NCBI GenBank assembly: GCA_023250175.1
Contig: JAHFBD010000167.1
Span: forward strand, 1-5,191
Direction: 5' to 3'
DNA: 5,191 nucleotides
From: Candidatus Melainabacteria bacterium
GTDB taxonomy: Bacteria; Cyanobacteriota; Vampirovibrionia; 2-02-FULL-35-15
In this document: positions 4,955 through 5,191 of the stretch, in pieces
How positions within the stretch are numbered: the first letter of the stretch is position 1
Layout of the letters: every line of letters begins with the position of its first letter
Made by a program: the position numbers and the translations under genes
Notes under the pieces: generated by a model
Seen by the model: the letters and a program-made list of their open reading frames with translations, nothing else
Told to the model about the DNA's origin: nothing
Database searches by the model: none

Positions 4955-5082
4955 CATTCATTTGTAACAACTGTGACAAAATTTGGGACACTAACTTAGA
5001 ATTAGATGAAGCTAGGTGTATGCATTGTAATTCTTTGAATATTAAAGAATTTATAGAAAAACCTAGAGATGAGTATGAATAA
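4951..5082 (+). CDS. Zinc-ribbon-like small protein, 43 aa
   Basis: ATG 4951 overlaps the previous stop (ATGA); the upstream GAGAAAGAA is only a modest ribosome site, so coupling is likely. Seen: FICNNCDKIW (C5, C8) and ARCMHCNSLNI (C23, C26), a C-x2-C-x14-C-x2-C arrangement. This is typical of a zinc ribbon holding one zinc between two knuckles, with an acidic linker (LELDEA) and an acidic end (KPRDEYE). Zinc ribbons of this size are often protein- or nucleic-acid-binding accessories, but the acidic charge argues against simple non-specific DNA binding. The stop abuts the next ATG (TAAATG). Specific role unknown. Confidence 0.75.
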   Translation: MTFICNNCDKIWDTNLELDEARCMHCNSLNIKEFIEKPRDEYE

Positions 5083-5191
5083 ATGCAAATAACTTTTAAA
5101 ACCTTAGATGGCCTGGCGTTTACAGAAGAATGTCCTACTATAAATGCGCTTTTTAGAGATGCTGTAATTTTTAGACCGCTTAACACACCTT
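5083..5191 (+). CDS. Hypothetical protein, N-terminal 36 residues (3' end outside window)
   Basis: ATG 5083 directly follows the stop of the zinc-ribbon gene, and the frame stays open to the right edge. The visible part begins MQITFKTLDGLAFTEE and continues CPTINALFRDAVIFRP. This suggests two strands forming a hairpin, then a short helix and another strand. Too little is present to name a family. Placement by stop/start contact and the lack of any competing + strand frame support it. A Shine-Dalgarno is weak (GAGATGAG lies 11 or more bases upstream), consistent with coupling. Confidence 0.55.
   Translation, partial: MQITFKTLDGLAFTEECPTINALFRDAVIFRPLNTP

Noticed and set aside
4857..5186. A 109-codon open frame on the - strand
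   Set aside because: It is antisense to three tightly coupled + strand genes with stop/start overlaps and clear zinc-ribbon cysteines; it has no recognisable domain and no supporting context on its strand.
1..5191. Search for CRISPR arrays, tRNA genes, insertion sequences, attachment sites and a defence system
   Set aside because: No spaced direct repeats, cloverleaf-like segments, transposase motifs, terminal inverted repeats or defence domains were seen; genes are continuous and phage replication-like.

Overview
The window is a gene-dense, AT-rich stretch in which every supportable gene lies on the + strand. It reads as part of the DNA-metabolism (early) region of a tailed bacteriophage or a related prophage. 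The evidence is many tiny ORFs joined by stop/start overlaps (TAATG, ATGA, TAAATG), a MazG-like nucleotide pyrophosphohydrolase, a probable phage single-stranded-DNA-binding protein, and a large family A DNA polymerase. That polymerase carries an N-terminal uracil-DNA-glycosylase-like domain, an architecture known from phage SPO1-type polymerases. No host marker, tRNA, integrase or structural gene is present, so the host cannot be named. Purine-rich Shine-Dalgarno sequences (GGAAAGG, AAAGAGG, AAAAGGA) show only that translation is bacterial in style.

Layout. At 2-241 is the 3' part of a MazG-like gene. At 241-384 and 377-652 are two overlapping small genes that begin with nearly the same sequence and look like diverged tandem paralogues. 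At 672-1076 is the SSB-like gene, followed at 1090-1134 by a strong hairpin that is probably a terminator or attenuator. A second run starts at 1154: a cysteine/histidine-rich 85-residue protein, two small unknowns (1415-1588 and 1605-1793), two single-helix membrane proteins (1790-1936 and 1936-2076), and a 39-residue protein with a CxxC knuckle (2073-2192). The 851-codon polymerase follows at 2193-4748. Behind it are a 69-residue conserved-looking phage protein (4745-4954), a 43-residue zinc-ribbon protein (4951-5082), and a gene cut by the right edge (from 5083).

How it fits together. MazG-like enzymes hydrolyse nucleoside triphosphates, the SSB-like protein would coat single-stranded template, and the polymerase has intact catalytic residues for both proofreading and synthesis. 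This is a plausible nucleotide-pool and replication module. The polymerase's UDG-like domain has lost the residues that define family 4 UDG active sites, so it is more likely a structural or DNA-binding module than a glycosylase. I see no convincing undescribed defence or mobile system. The most interesting points are the polymerase's unusual active-site residues, the tandem paralogue pair, and the set of tiny membrane and metal-binding proteins packed directly ahead of the polymerase. The largest gap between genes is the 77 bases at 1077-1153; no stretch over 300 bases lacks a gene.
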